64,000 nucleotides of DNA from Sideroxydans lithotrophicus ES-1 (GTDB lineage: Bacteria; Pseudomonadota; Gammaproteobacteria; Burkholderiales; Gallionellaceae). The notes beneath the pieces are model-generated. The model worked only from the letters and a program-made list of their open reading frames with translations. It searched no databases and was not told the DNA's origin. The position numbers and the translations under genes were made by a program. Each line of letters starts with the position of its first letter. The stretch's first letter is position 1. Positions 21,857 through 29,948 of this stretch are shown in pieces. The DNA is taken from the NCBI RefSeq assembly GCF_000025705.1, contig NC_013959.1, positions 186,001 through 250,000 on the forward strand, given 5' to 3'.

Positions 21857-22104
21857 TTGAACCTACTGGTGGAGCAACTAGCCATCTGACTAGGTTGGCA
21901 AACCACGCCAACCAAGTCATTGGTTATGCGCGGCTCGATAGCGGCGTTGCACCAAAGGTACGCAATCCGCTAACTGGCAAGCCAGTTGCGAAATTGTCAG
22001 CGCGGTGCTCGAAATCCTCATGTACTTTGAGTACATTCCGGTTTCTGTGCTCCGTGCGCCTAGCCCTCGAACCGCTCGCTACGGTCCACTTAGTCTTGCA
22101 TCCG
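21857..22104. other. non-coding stretch rich in short palindromes after groEL
   Basis: No convincing gene. It contains AACTGGC-AA-GCCAGTT near 21972, TTGGC-N7-GCCAA near 21895 and TGTACTTTGAGTACA near 22021. The density of small inverted repeats suggests a structured 3' region or a repeated intergenic element. A strong terminator follows at 22105. Confidence 0.5.
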
Positions 22105-22136
22105 ACGAACCCCGCTTTGAGCGGGGTTCGTTTTTT
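22105..22136 (+). terminator. rho-independent terminator
   Basis: CGAACCCCGC-TTTGA-GCGGGGTTCG followed by TTTTTT: a 10-bp perfect stem and six T. It ends transcripts from groESL before the tRNA gene. Confidence 0.95.
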
Positions 22137-22139
22137 GTG

Positions 22140-22168
22140 TTGCCCGCCGCTCGGCTTGCCGCTACAAT
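22140..22168 (+). promoter_or_regulatory. promoter of tRNA-Phe
   Basis: TTGCCC (22140-22145), 17 bases, then TACAAT (22163-22168), a good sigma-70 pair placed 45 bp before the tRNA. Confidence 0.65.
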
Positions 22169-22212
22169 GCGCGCCTTCGTTTTACCCAACCCGCCAGGGA
22201 AGGGTGCAAAAT

Positions 22213-22288
22213 GGCCTGGTAGCTCAGTCGGTAGAGCAGAGGATTGAAAATCCTTGTGTCGGTGGTTCGATTCCGCCCCGGGCCACCA
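22213..22288 (+). tRNA. tRNA-Phe (anticodon GAA)
   Basis: A 76-nt cloverleaf: acceptor GGCCTGG with CCGGGCC (one G-U pair), D arm GCTC...GAGC, anticodon loop ATTGAAAATC with GAA, T arm GGTGG-TTCGATT-CCGCC, and an encoded CCA end. The prophage is inserted 50 bp downstream. Confidence 0.98.
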
Positions 22289-22333
22289 ATACAAAAGGGC
22301 TTGCGAGGATGCGGGCGCCAATCGAATTTCCAC

Positions 22334-22338
22334 GATAA
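22334..22338. repeat. target-site duplication, left copy (GATAA)
   Basis: GATAA directly before the prophage TG end; an identical GATAA follows the right CA end at 61853. Five bases is the duplication made by Mu-type transposases. Confidence 0.85.
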
Positions 22339-22363
22339 TGTGGGGGAGTGACTGTTATGGGAC
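22339..22363 (+). repeat. left terminal inverted repeat / transposase site L1
   Basis: Begins TGTGGGGGAGTGAC and ends TTATGGGAC. Aligned to the right end, positions 1-3, 6, 8, 10, 12-14, 18, 20-22 and 24-25 agree. The outer TG is the canonical Mu-type end. Confidence 0.8.
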
Positions 22364-22479
22364 ATGAAGAGAACCAAAACAAAAACTCCAAAACCCAAGC
22401 AACACGCGGCTTTCGATACAATTAAGGCCAGAAAAAGCAGGCCGTGAAAAATGCGCAAAAACGAACGCCGATTAACGGT

Positions 22480-22499
22480 ATTTGCGCGGCTTTTGGTAC
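22480..22499 (+). repeat. internal transposase-binding site on the left end
   Basis: ATTTGCGCGGCTTTTGGTAC matches the right-end site R2 at 16 of 20 positions in the same inward orientation. It lies 141 bp inside the left end, comparable with the spread of L sites in Mu. Confidence 0.65.
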
Positions 22500-22537
22500 A
22501 AAGAGCGCGCCGAGTGCATCAATCTGACATACACCAA

Positions 22538-23272
22538 TCAAATCTTAAACCGGCCGAACTTGAAGGGGATCACAATCCCCACCACAAAGAAGCGTTGAGC
22601 CTCGTCAGCGCTGTAGGTCTCGGTATTTAACGACCCATCACTCTTCACCACAATCGAGCCGTCCAGCTTGAGCTGGATGCGCTTGAAGCGCAGATGGCCG
22701 TCCTGCTGGATGGCATAGATCGCATCGTCAATGAACCGACTGCAGGAAGTATCGACCAACACCTGGTCTCCATGCGACAGCGTTGGCTCCATGCTATCGC
22801 CAGACACCGAGGCGATCTTGATCTTGCCAAAGTTGTTGCCGATGCGTTCGCGCAGCAGGCGTAGGTCGACGCGGACTTTAACGATGGCCTCTTCGTGCAC
22901 CTCCGCACCAGGCCCGGCAGAGCCGTTCACGTTGACGTACTTGTCGATGGCGACGTAATTCCCATCAGGCTCACCAGCAGTCAGGACGGTTGGTGCGCGC
23001 CCCAGATCGTATGGCCGGTGCTGATCCTGGTCGGATAGCAACATCTCCCCCTCACCAGACAACAACCAATTGATGTTCAACCCCGCCTTCCTGAGCTTTT
23101 CCAGCGACTCGCTCTTCGGTTTGTCGCCCGCTTCCAAGCGCTTGTAGGTGCCATACGCTATCTCAATTTCGAGCGCGAAAACATCCTGAGCCTTCCCAGT
23201 TCTGAGCCTGAAAGCACGCAGGCGACTGGCGATATCGTCAGGAATATCGCTTCCGGACGCTTCCACGGTCAA
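22538..23272 (-). CDS. phage repressor: helix-turn-helix plus S24 peptidase (CI/LexA-like)
   Basis: About 244 residues. Residues 12-60 form an XRE-type HTH (LRAFRLRTGKAQDVFALEIE..YKRLEAG). The C-terminal S24 domain has the catalytic serine in VSGDSMEPTLSHGDQVLVD and the lysine in HLRFKRIQL. It should keep the lysogenic state and self-cleave or dissociate on SOS induction. No ATG is available: TTG at 23272 or GTG at 23266 are candidates. One of the proposed operators lies inside its first codons, which implies autoregulation. Confidence 0.9.
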   Translation of the reverse strand: MTVEASGSDIPDDIASRLRAFRLRTGKAQDVFALEIEIAYGTYKRLEAGDKPKSESLEKLRKAGLNINWLLSGEGEMLLSDQDQHRPYDLGRAPTVLTAGEPDGNYVAIDKYVNVNGSAGPGAEVHEEAIVKVRVDLRLLRERIGNNFGKIKIASVSGDSMEPTLSHGDQVLVDTSCSRFIDDAIYAIQQDGHLRFKRIQLKLDGSIVVKSDGSLNTETYSADEAQRFFVVGIVIPFKFGRFKI

Positions 23273-23385
23273 AGCGTCCGGTGAAAGCGTCCGGCAACAC
23301 CCAGCCGGACACTTTCATTAATAAATTGATTTATATAAATAATCATAGTTTTTATGTGTCCTCCGCGAAACAAGAAAGCGTCAGG
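23252..23385. promoter_or_regulatory. repressor operator cluster (GAAAGCGTCCGG sites)
   Basis: Five copies: inverted at 23252 (TCCGGACGCTTCC), direct at 23270 (CAAAGCGTCCGG) and 23283 (GAAAGCGTCCGG), inverted at 23305 (CCGGACACTTTC), and direct at 23374 (GAAAGCGTCAGG). They cover the repressor start and the AT-rich divergent control region, as expected for a lysis/lysogeny switch. Confidence 0.7.
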
Positions 23386-23409
23386 CTCAAAATTAGGCTG
23401 TCAGAGGGG

Positions 23410-23439
23410 TTGACATAGCTCATAACTGAGCCTCAGAAT
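23410..23439 (+). promoter_or_regulatory. candidate early promoter with internal inverted repeat
   Basis: TTGACA at 23410-23415, 18 bases, CAGAAT at 23434-23439. The spacer holds GCTCA-TAAC-TGAGC, a likely operator for Ner. It drives ner and the transposition genes. Confidence 0.55.
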
Positions 23440-23474
23440 GCGAACCATCGAACAACAGCCCAGAAGTGAGCAAC

Positions 23475-23819
23475 ATGACAAAGAGCGCGGCAAAAAAACC
23501 AGTCGACCAAGACTGGCACCCAGCGGACATCAAAGCCGCACTCCATAAAAACGGGATCACGCTGGCATCAATAGCCGAAGTCTATGGGATGAGAAGCTCT
23601 TCCTCGCTTTCATCCACCTTCACCCGTAGTTACCCACTCAACGAAAAACGCATCGCCGACGCCATCGGCGTACACCCAATGGTGATATGGCCGTCCCGCT
23701 ACAACAAGGACGGATCAATCAAGCCACGCGGCTTCCGTGCGGTGCAGTTTAACGCAACGGCACTGGCGCGCAATAGCAAGACAACCGCCGCCGACAGCAG
23801 AATTTTGAAGGCTGTCTGA
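23475..23819 (+). CDS. ner: Ner/Nlp-family DNA-binding protein
   Basis: 114 residues from the ATG at 23475 (an in-frame GTG lies at 23466). The Ner/SfsB block is clear: DWHPADIKAALHKNG, SSLSSTF and ADAIGVHPMVIWPSRY. Ner is the early negative regulator in Mu that turns down both early and repressor promoters. Longer than Mu Ner, with about 30 extra C-terminal residues. First gene of the rightward operon. Confidence 0.92.
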   Translation: MTKSAAKKPVDQDWHPADIKAALHKNGITLASIAEVYGMRSSSSLSSTFTRSYPLNEKRIADAIGVHPMVIWPSRYNKDGSIKPRGFRAVQFNATALARNSKTTAADSRILKAV

Positions 23820-23820
23820 C

Positions 23821-24264
23821 ATGAGCCGCCGCCCTTATGACACCCTGACCGGAGACCTGTTCTCCAGCATCCCCCAGGCGCACCCGATGACGCCCGGATC
23901 GTGGAATTTCCGCAGGGAAATTGCGGCTGTCATGGGCGAAGCAATCAAGGCATGTCACAAGGACCGCTGGCAGATCGCCGCCGACATGAGCCGCCTGCTT
24001 GGCCGCGAAATCTCGGTCAACACGCTGGACAAATACACCTCCGAAGCCTCGGAAGATCACATCCCCAATCTTGAAACAGCCATCGTCTTTGATGCAGCCA
24101 CCGAGCAAACGGCGCTGGCGAACTTCTACGCCAGCAAGCTCGGATGCAGCGTGCTGCCGGGCAAAGACTCCATGTTGGCCGAGCTGGGCCGGATCGAGCA
24201 GATGCGGGGAGACCTGGCAAAGCAAGAGAAGGCAATCAAGCGAATCCTGGGAGAGCAGCAATGA
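23821..24264 (+). CDS. conserved Mu-like phage protein preceding the transposase
   Basis: 147 residues. The middle, WQIAADMSRLLGREISVNTLDKYTS (as WQIAADMSRLL and SVNTLDKY), looks like a helix-turn-helix; the C-terminus is a short helical segment with Lys/Glu. Proteins of this kind sit before the transposase in many Mu-like phages; their role is not known, but DNA binding is plausible. Its stop overlaps the transposase start as ATGA. Confidence 0.75.
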   Translation: MSRRPYDTLTGDLFSSIPQAHPMTPGSWNFRREIAAVMGEAIKACHKDRWQIAADMSRLLGREISVNTLDKYTSEASEDHIPNLETAIVFDAATEQTALANFYASKLGCSVLPGKDSMLAELGRIEQMRGDLAKQEKAIKRILGEQQ

Positions 24265-26375
24265 CAGATCGCGTGGACATCAAAACCATCGCCGTCGCAC
24301 TAGGCGTGGCTAAATCAAGCGCATGTGATCGCGCCAACCGTGAAGTATGGCCCTTTGTAGAGCAAGCCGCCCGTGGCGGCCAAAAGCGCCTCTACCCCCT
24401 GTCCACCCTACCCATGCCTGTGCGCGAAGCCATCCTGCGCCACACCCTAAAACAGAACCAGCCCGCTGGCGTTTCTACCATTTCACCAGCGGTTTCCAGT
24501 GCCGTGGCCCCCAATACCACGGCACCTTTTTATCCCGTCGCTCTGCCGGTTTCGCATGAGCTGAAAGACTGGCAGCGCAAAACAGCCGAGGCGCGCAGCG
24601 CCATCATCGCCGAGATCAAGCGCCTGTCCAAGGCTGCCGGTATGGAGAAAGCCATACAGGCTGTGATCGCACTGGCCGCCAACAACGAGCTACCCGAGCA
24701 GCTGCAGCGTCTGGTGCCGGTGGCCAACGCCAAGGCCGGATCGGAAGGCAAACGCCACCTGTCCCGCACCTCCATCTACCGCTGGATGAAGGAAGCCGAG
24801 CAAGGCTTTGCCGCGCTGGCACCGAAGGCCCACGAAGCGCAGATGAAGGTTCCCGCATGGGCACCCGAGCTGCTCCGCCTCTACCAGCAGCCGCAGAAGC
24901 CCACCCTCAAGAAATGCCTGGACGATCTGGTGCTGCCGGAAGGCATGTCCGCCCCGTCATACTGGGCCGCGCAGCGCTTCCTGGAAAAGATGAGCAAGCT
25001 GGATCTGGCCCAAGGCCGCATGCTGCCGCGCGAGATCAAGTCGGTGCGCGCCTTTGTGCGCCGCGATACCAGCCAGATGTGGCCCGGCGATGCGTACACC
25101 GCAGACGGGCACACCTTCGATGCCGAAGTCGCGCACCCGCGCCACGGCAAACCCTTCCGCCCAGAGATCACCAGCGTGATCGACATCGCCACTCGTAAAT
25201 CGGTGGGATGGAGCGTGGATCTCGCAGAGTCCACCTGGGCGGTCCTCGACGCGCTGCGCTGCTCGGTTGAGCAATGCGGCATCCCCTCAATCTTCTACGT
25301 GGACAACGGCTCCGGATACAAGAACGCCCTTATGGGCGACGACGCCACCGGCTTCATGGCCCGCCTCGGCATCAGCATCACCCACAGCCTGCCGTACAAC
25401 TCCCAGGCGCGCGGCATCATCGAGCGCAGCCACCAGACCATCTGGGTGCGCGGAGCCAAGGAACTGCCCACCTACATGGGCGAACCGATGGACCGCGAAG
25501 CCAAGCAGGCCGCCTTCAAGATCACCCGCAAAGACATCAACGCAGTCGGCACCTCGCGCCTGCTCATGCCGTTCAGCGAGTTCGTTAAATGGTGCGAAGC
25601 CAAGGCCGACGCCTACAACAACCGCCCGCACCGCAGCCTGCCCAAGATCGCCGACCCTGTCACAGGCCGGTCGCGTCATCAAACCCCCAACGAGGCATGG
25701 GCCGCTGCGATGGCAGAAGGCTGGGAGCCGGTGAAGGTCGAAGCCTCCGAGGCCGCCGACCTGTTCCGCCCCTACAAGATCGGCAAGACACACCGCGCCG
25801 AAGTGCGCCTGTTCGGCAACATCTACTTCAACCGCGCCCTGGAGCACTACCACGCCGAGCAAGTCCGCATCGGCTACGACATCCATGACGGCAGCCGCGT
25901 ATGGGTGCGCGATATGGAAGGCCGCCTCATCTGCGTGGCCGAGTTCGAAGCCAACAAAACCGCCTACTTCCCCATGTCGCAGCAGCGTGCCGCCGATGAA
26001 AAGCGCGCCGCAGGTCGCATCAAGCGCGCCGAGGCCAAGATCGCCGAAGCCGAAGAAGAACTCAACCCGCCATTGGTCATCGAGCACCAGCAGGCCAAAA
26101 CCGTGCCGCTGTTCGACTTCCACGCAGAGCCTGTGCTGGAGCGGCAGGACATCGCCATCGGTGTGGCCCCTATCCAGGCAGAACCGCTGCCCGATAACGC
26201 CGCCTACCTGCCGGTACCGCGCCCTGTATTCACAACAGACGCAGCCAAGTATCGCTGGCTGCGAGCCAACCCCAGCCAGAAGATCCCGCAGGACGAACAC
26301 TGGCTCGATTGGTATTGCAACACCGACGAATGGGATGACCTGTTTGGCGAGGGTTTTGAGGTGGCTGCTGGCTAG
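24261..26375 (+). CDS. MuA-like DDE transposase
   Basis: 704 residues from the ATG at 24261; an earlier in-frame start inside the upstream gene is rejected. Order: N-terminal winged-helix DNA-binding region (DIKTIAVALGVAKSSACDRA), helical end-binding region, RNase H-like core with D282 (TADGH), D348 (VDNGSGYK) and E388 (IIERSHQ), and a C-terminal Mu-type beta-barrel plus basic tail that should contact the B protein. It performs strand transfer for integration and replicative transposition, acting on the TG/CA ends at 22339 and 61852. Confidence 0.96.
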   Translation: MTDRVDIKTIAVALGVAKSSACDRANREVWPFVEQAARGGQKRLYPLSTLPMPVREAILRHTLKQNQPAGVSTISPAVSSAVAPNTTAPFYPVALPVSHELKDWQRKTAEARSAIIAEIKRLSKAAGMEKAIQAVIALAANNELPEQLQRLVPVANAKAGSEGKRHLSRTSIYRWMKEAEQGFAALAPKAHEAQMKVPAWAPELLRLYQQPQKPTLKKCLDDLVLPEGMSAPSYWAAQRFLEKMSKLDLAQGRMLPREIKSVRAFVRRDTSQMWPGDAYTADGHTFDAEVAHPRHGKPFRPEITSVIDIATRKSVGWSVDLAESTWAVLDALRCSVEQCGIPSIFYVDNGSGYKNALMGDDATGFMARLGISITHSLPYNSQARGIIERSHQTIWVRGAKELPTYMGEPMDREAKQAAFKITRKDINAVGTSRLLMPFSEFVKWCEAKADAYNNRPHRSLPKIADPVTGRSRHQTPNEAWAAAMAEGWEPVKVEASEAADLFRPYKIGKTHRAEVRLFGNIYFNRALEHYHAEQVRIGYDIHDGSRVWVRDMEGRLICVAEFEANKTAYFPMSQQRAADEKRAAGRIKRAEAKIAEAEEELNPPLVIEHQQAKTVPLFDFHAEPVLERQDIAIGVAPIQAEPLPDNAAYLPVPRPVFTTDAAKYRWLRANPSQKIPQDEHWLDWYCNTDEWDDLFGEGFEVAAG

Positions 26376-26434
26376 GTAGCACTACCCAGCAGCCGATGAA
26401 GCAGTAGCAACGTGAAGTAACTACGAAAAGGAGT

Positions 26435-27187
26435 ATGGAAGTGAAAAAAGTCTTTGTAAAGAACATCAGCAACTACGAGCGGTTCCGCACCGGCATCAGC
26501 GCGGTTGAGACACGCGGTGCATCGGAAGCCAGCCTCATGCTGGTATCCGGCCCCGCAGGCTACGGCAAGAGCCAGACGGTTGACCAGTGGGCCGTTGCCA
26601 ACGGAGCGGCCTATCTGCGCGCCAAGGTCGAGTGGACGCCCAGCTACTTCATGCGTGAACTGGCCGAGACCCTCAAGCTCGACAGTCGTGGCCGCGCCAA
26701 GGATGTGTTCGGCCGCATCGCTGGTGTTCTTGGCGGGCAGCAGATCCCGCTGGTGATCGACGAGGTCGAACACTGCCTGCGCAATGGTGCCGAAGTGCTG
26801 GAAGCCATCCGCGACCTGTCAGACCTGACCGAAGTGATGGTGATCCTGGTGGGCATGGACGAAGTGCAAGCCAAGATCGCCCGCCACCTGCAGATCAGCA
26901 GCCGCATCGCCAAGGTGGTCGAGTTCCACCCCGCCACACCGGAAGATGTCACCGAGTTCTGCAAGCAGCTCAGCGAAGTCTCCATCGCCACCGACCTGGT
27001 CACCGAGATCCACCGCCAATCCAGCGGCCGCGTGCGCGAGATCATGAACGCCATCGCCACCGTCGAACAGACCGCCAAGCGCAACGGCAACAGCGCCGTC
27101 AGCCTGCAAGACATGGCCGGACAAGTGCTGACCCACGACTGGCAGGCGCGCCGCCCGCGCATGGTGTCGGTGAAAGGTGGCCGTTAA
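26435..27187 (+). CDS. MuB-like AAA ATPase, target-DNA activator
   Basis: 250 residues. Walker A GPAGYGKSQT (39-48), Walker B PLVIDEVEH (D109-E110), a sensor region LVGMDE and a C-terminal helical domain. It binds target DNA with ATP and delivers it to the transposase, and gives target immunity in Mu. Good AAGGAG ribosome site before the start. Confidence 0.93.
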   Translation: MEVKKVFVKNISNYERFRTGISAVETRGASEASLMLVSGPAGYGKSQTVDQWAVANGAAYLRAKVEWTPSYFMRELAETLKLDSRGRAKDVFGRIAGVLGGQQIPLVIDEVEHCLRNGAEVLEAIRDLSDLTEVMVILVGMDEVQAKIARHLQISSRIAKVVEFHPATPEDVTEFCKQLSEVSIATDLVTEIHRQSSGRVREIMNAIATVEQTAKRNGNSAVSLQDMAGQVLTHDWQARRPRMVSVKGGR

Positions 27188-27775
27188 ATGGCCTGGATCG
27201 CTGAACAGGTCTTAACGGCCATCAAGGATTCGGACATGCGCGAGTGCATAACCGAAGAGCGCCTGGTCGACCTTACCCAACTGACCAAGCGCAAGGTGCA
27301 GGAATCCTGCCGCAAGCTGTGCCACAGCGGCCTGCTGGAGAAGACCGGCCAAGGCTGCCACACCATCACCAAGGCGGGGCTGGAAGCCCTCAAGGCCGGT
27401 GCGCAGTACCGCTCCGGCCCCAAGGACAAGCAGCAGAACGGCAAGCGCGTCTGGAAGAACACCACCCGCATCCGCATCTGGCGCGCCATCCGCCTGCGTC
27501 GCAAGTTCACCGTGCCCGAGATCATCACCCTGGTGGCCGATGACGACGCGCGCGGCGACATCACCAGCAACGTGCAGAAGTACGTGCGTGCGTTGGCTGC
27601 GGCGGGATACCTGATCGAGCTTCCCAAGCGCGAGCAAGGAACCTCCCTCACCAGCAACGGCTACAAGCGCTGGTGGCTCACTGACGAGAAGGACAGCGGC
27701 CCGGATGCCCCCATCTGGCGGATCGGTCGCGGCACCGTCTACGACCCCAACACCAAGACCGAGGTGGCGATATGA
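27188..27775 (+). CDS. phage early protein with two predicted winged-helix domains
   Basis: 195 residues. The first half (ITEERLVDLTQLTKRKVQESCRKL as ITEERLVDLTQLT then KRKVQESC, followed by GLLEKT) reads as a winged helix. The second (RKFTVPEIITLVADDDARGD, VQKYVRALAAAGYLI) looks like another. It starts 1 bp after B and overlaps the next gene as ATGA. Seen in the semi-essential early region of related phages; function unknown. Confidence 0.78.
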   Translation: MAWIAEQVLTAIKDSDMRECITEERLVDLTQLTKRKVQESCRKLCHSGLLEKTGQGCHTITKAGLEALKAGAQYRSGPKDKQQNGKRVWKNTTRIRIWRAIRLRRKFTVPEIITLVADDDARGDITSNVQKYVRALAAAGYLIELPKREQGTSLTSNGYKRWWLTDEKDSGPDAPIWRIGRGTVYDPNTKTEVAI

Positions 27776-28089
27776 CCCAGACTGTGGATTGGCTAACCAT
27801 CCTGCGCGCCAAGGTGGCGGCATCGAGCAATCAGGCCGTGGCGGACGAACTGGCCGTATCGCGCACCACGATCTCCCTGGTGCTGGCCGACAAGTATCCG
27901 GCCAAGACCGACAAGATCGCCGCCAAGGTGATGGACATGTATGCCCGCGTCACCTGCCCGCATACCGGCACCGAGATCACCCACGCCGAATGCCGCACCA
28001 CATCCACCGCCAGCACACCAACCAGCAGCCCGCAGGCCATGCGCCAGTGGCGTGCCTGCCAAAGCTGCCCATTCAAGGGAGGTAAATGA
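27772..28089 (+). CDS. small HTH protein with C-terminal cysteine motif
   Basis: 105 residues. QAVADELAVSRTTISLVLADKY is a clear helix-turn-helix (residues 21-42). The C-terminus has CPHTG, AECR and CQSCPF, four to five cysteines that may bind zinc. Likely a DNA-binding regulator or accessory factor in the early operon. ATGA overlaps on both sides show tight translational coupling. Confidence 0.75.
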   Translation: MTQTVDWLTILRAKVAASSNQAVADELAVSRTTISLVLADKYPAKTDKIAAKVMDMYARVTCPHTGTEITHAECRTTSTASTPTSSPQAMRQWRACQSCPFKGGK

Positions 28090-28376
28090 TGATCGACCAC
28101 GCACCGCGCATCAATGCGCAAAGGCAGGCAGCGCAGGAAAACGCCGAGATGGCGGACATGGAAAAGCGCGCAGCGCCCCTGCACTGGGCGCTGATCATCG
28201 CCCTGGTGGTGGTGATCTCATCCAGCCTGTGGGACGGCTGGAAGCACTACGCCGACGTGGCCGCGCAGAGCGAGGCGCTGGTGCAATGTCTCAACGGTCG
28301 CACCATCGGTATCGGCGGCGCGGTTGTGCGTTGCGAAGTGCGTGAGCTGGTCGCACTGGGCGAGGTGCAGCCATGA
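28086..28376 (+). CDS. small single-pass membrane protein
   Basis: 96 residues with one hydrophobic helix (LHWALIIALVVVISSSLW, about 32-49) after a charged N-terminus, then a soluble tail with two cysteines. No family recognised. It overlaps neighbours by 4 bp on both sides in the early operon. Confidence 0.65.
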   Translation: MMIDHAPRINAQRQAAQENAEMADMEKRAAPLHWALIIALVVVISSSLWDGWKHYADVAAQSEALVQCLNGRTIGIGGAVVRCEVRELVALGEVQP

Positions 28377-28654
28377 ATGCCGTCGAACGTCTCCAGCTCG
28401 CCCAGGTGGCCGACTACTGCGTGAAGTTTCTGAAAGCAAGTGGCATCAAGGTGCTGCGCGTGGAAGGCGACACCGAACAGCCACGCATCATCGTCAAGCA
28501 CAACGCCATGTGCGACCGCTTCGAGGGAATCATCCTGGCATACGAGCGCAGCCAGCACGGCGAACGCCGCTACGGTTGGGTGTACCGCTTCGGTTGCCAG
28601 ATCAAGTGGGCGGTACCGGCAGAGAACCCGCACAAAGTCGGGAGGGCAGCATGA
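28373..28654 (+). CDS. hypothetical phage early protein
   Basis: 93 residues, mixed alpha/beta pattern with VLRVEG and PRIIVKHN strands and a WVYRFGCQIKWAV end. No family recognised. ATGA overlap with the upstream gene and 4 bp with the downstream gene support expression. Confidence 0.6.
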   Translation: MNAVERLQLAQVADYCVKFLKASGIKVLRVEGDTEQPRIIVKHNAMCDRFEGIILAYERSQHGERRYGWVYRFGCQIKWAVPAENPHKVGRAA

Positions 28655-28896
28655 GCCGCCTTGTCCAATACGAGCAGTACGACGTCATGCTCACCCTGCG
28701 CAACGGAATCAGCCAGGCTGTGGCCTCCGGCAGCGAGGCGGAAGCCCACGCAGCGGTCGGACGCCTGCAGGGCTACCTGATCGGCCTGCACACGGCTGGC
28801 GAGATCGAGAAGAGCGACGTGGCTGTGCTTGAGGCCGACATGATGTCCGGCATCGCCTTCCTCTACAACGCAAGGAAGGCTGGCCATGCTCATTGA
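28651..28896 (+). CDS. hypothetical phage early protein
   Basis: 81 residues, entirely helical in appearance (MLTLRNGISQAVASG, AHAAVGRLQGYLIGLH, KSDVAVLEADMMSGI). GGGAGGG lies 7-13 bases before the ATG and decides this start over a longer antiphase frame. Function unknown. Confidence 0.65.
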   Translation: MSRLVQYEQYDVMLTLRNGISQAVASGSEAEAHAAVGRLQGYLIGLHTAGEIEKSDVAVLEADMMSGIAFLYNARKAGHAH

Positions 28897-29398
28897 TCTT
28901 AAATCGGCGATCCGCACTGCGTTGGTCGGTTCGTCCGCTCTGAATCCGGTCGACACCGAGGTGCTCGTCAAAGGCCATCACCGAAGCCGCGTCGAAGCCA
29001 CGCTGATGGAGCTGTACCAGGCGCGTGAGATCGGCTGCTGCAAGATCATCAAGGGTAGCCATGAAAGCATCGTGTGGTGGATCTCCGGCGTAATCGCCGG
29101 GCAGGACTGTTACTACGGCAAGAAGAACACGCCAACTGCGCCAAAAGCCTCGAAGCGTGCCATCCCCAAGATGCCGAAGGCCAAGGTGCGCCGTATGTCC
29201 GGCATTTCTGCCGAAGTGAAAGACCTGGTCTCTGCGCAGCCCGGCCTGACCACGTCAGAGATATGCGAGAAGCTCAATAAGGAATCCGCCGAATACCATC
29301 GGATACGTGTCGCCATTGCGTCCCTGTTCAAGCTCGGCCACCTCCGCGTCGAGGGCGTTGAACGGCACTATCGCTACTACCTTGAGGTTCAGGCATGA
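28886..29398 (+). CDS. phage early protein, winged-helix-like C-terminus
   Basis: 170 residues. The C-terminal half (VKDLVSAQPGLTTSEICEKLNK, then RIRVAIASLFKLGHLRVEG) has the winged-helix pattern; the N-terminus is a separate alpha/beta region ending in a basic linker KRAIPKMPKAKVRR. Overlaps the previous gene by 11 bp and the next by 4 bp. DNA binding is an inference. Confidence 0.68.
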   Translation: MLIDLKSAIRTALVGSSALNPVDTEVLVKGHHRSRVEATLMELYQAREIGCCKIIKGSHESIVWWISGVIAGQDCYYGKKNTPTAPKASKRAIPKMPKAKVRRMSGISAEVKDLVSAQPGLTTSEICEKLNKESAEYHRIRVAIASLFKLGHLRVEGVERHYRYYLEVQA

Positions 29399-29931
29399 AG
29401 ACCTCCTGCCCAGCCTGCGGCGCTGCCTTCTCGCTCGATGTACTCATCGGCAACGAAGGCGCGCGCGAGGCCGTCATGGCCGCGCTGGCCATCCCTGCGC
29501 CCCTTGGCAAGCTGCTCGTGCAATACCTCGGCCTCTTCCGCCCCGCGCAGCGCCAACTCTCGTTCGACCGCGTGGCGAACCTGCTGGGCGAGCTGCTGCC
29601 GCTGATCGCCGAAGCAAAGATAGAGCGCAACGGCCGCATCTGGTCCGCCCCGCAGGACTACTGGGCGGCTGCGCTGAACGAGATGCTGGCAAAGCGAGAC
29701 GCACTCACCCTGCCGTTAAAAAGCCACGGTTACCTGCTGGCGATCATCGAAGGCTACAGCAGCAAGGCCGAAGCCAAGCAGGAGGCAGGCACTGAGGCGC
29801 GGCGCGGTGGATACACGCAGGTGGGCAGTGCAGCGATCCAGCCCGTCGACCTGGTGCTAGGACCAGCAACAAGCAAGCAGCGCAGCACCCCGCCTGATCT
29901 AAGAGCAGCACTACGCAGCAGTAGCAATTAA
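29395..29931 (+). CDS. phage early protein with N-terminal zinc-finger-like CxxC
   Basis: 178 residues. It opens MKTSCPACGAAFSLD, a CPxCG knuckle that in such phage proteins is often paired with other cysteines; only one pair is visible. The middle is helical, and the C-terminus is disordered and polar. Related proteins occur in the same early position in Mu-like phages. It lies just before the DGR target genes. Confidence 0.65.
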   Translation: MKTSCPACGAAFSLDVLIGNEGAREAVMAALAIPAPLGKLLVQYLGLFRPAQRQLSFDRVANLLGELLPLIAEAKIERNGRIWSAPQDYWAAALNEMLAKRDALTLPLKSHGYLLAIIEGYSSKAEAKQEAGTEARRGGYTQVGSAAIQPVDLVLGPATSKQRSTPPDLRAALRSSSN

Positions 29932-29948
29932 CCACAAAGGAGAATCAG

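Noticed and set aside
22162..22458. Leftward frame across tRNA-Phe (GRNRTTDTRIFNPLLYRL)
   Set aside because: A common false gene on the antisense strand of tRNA-Phe.
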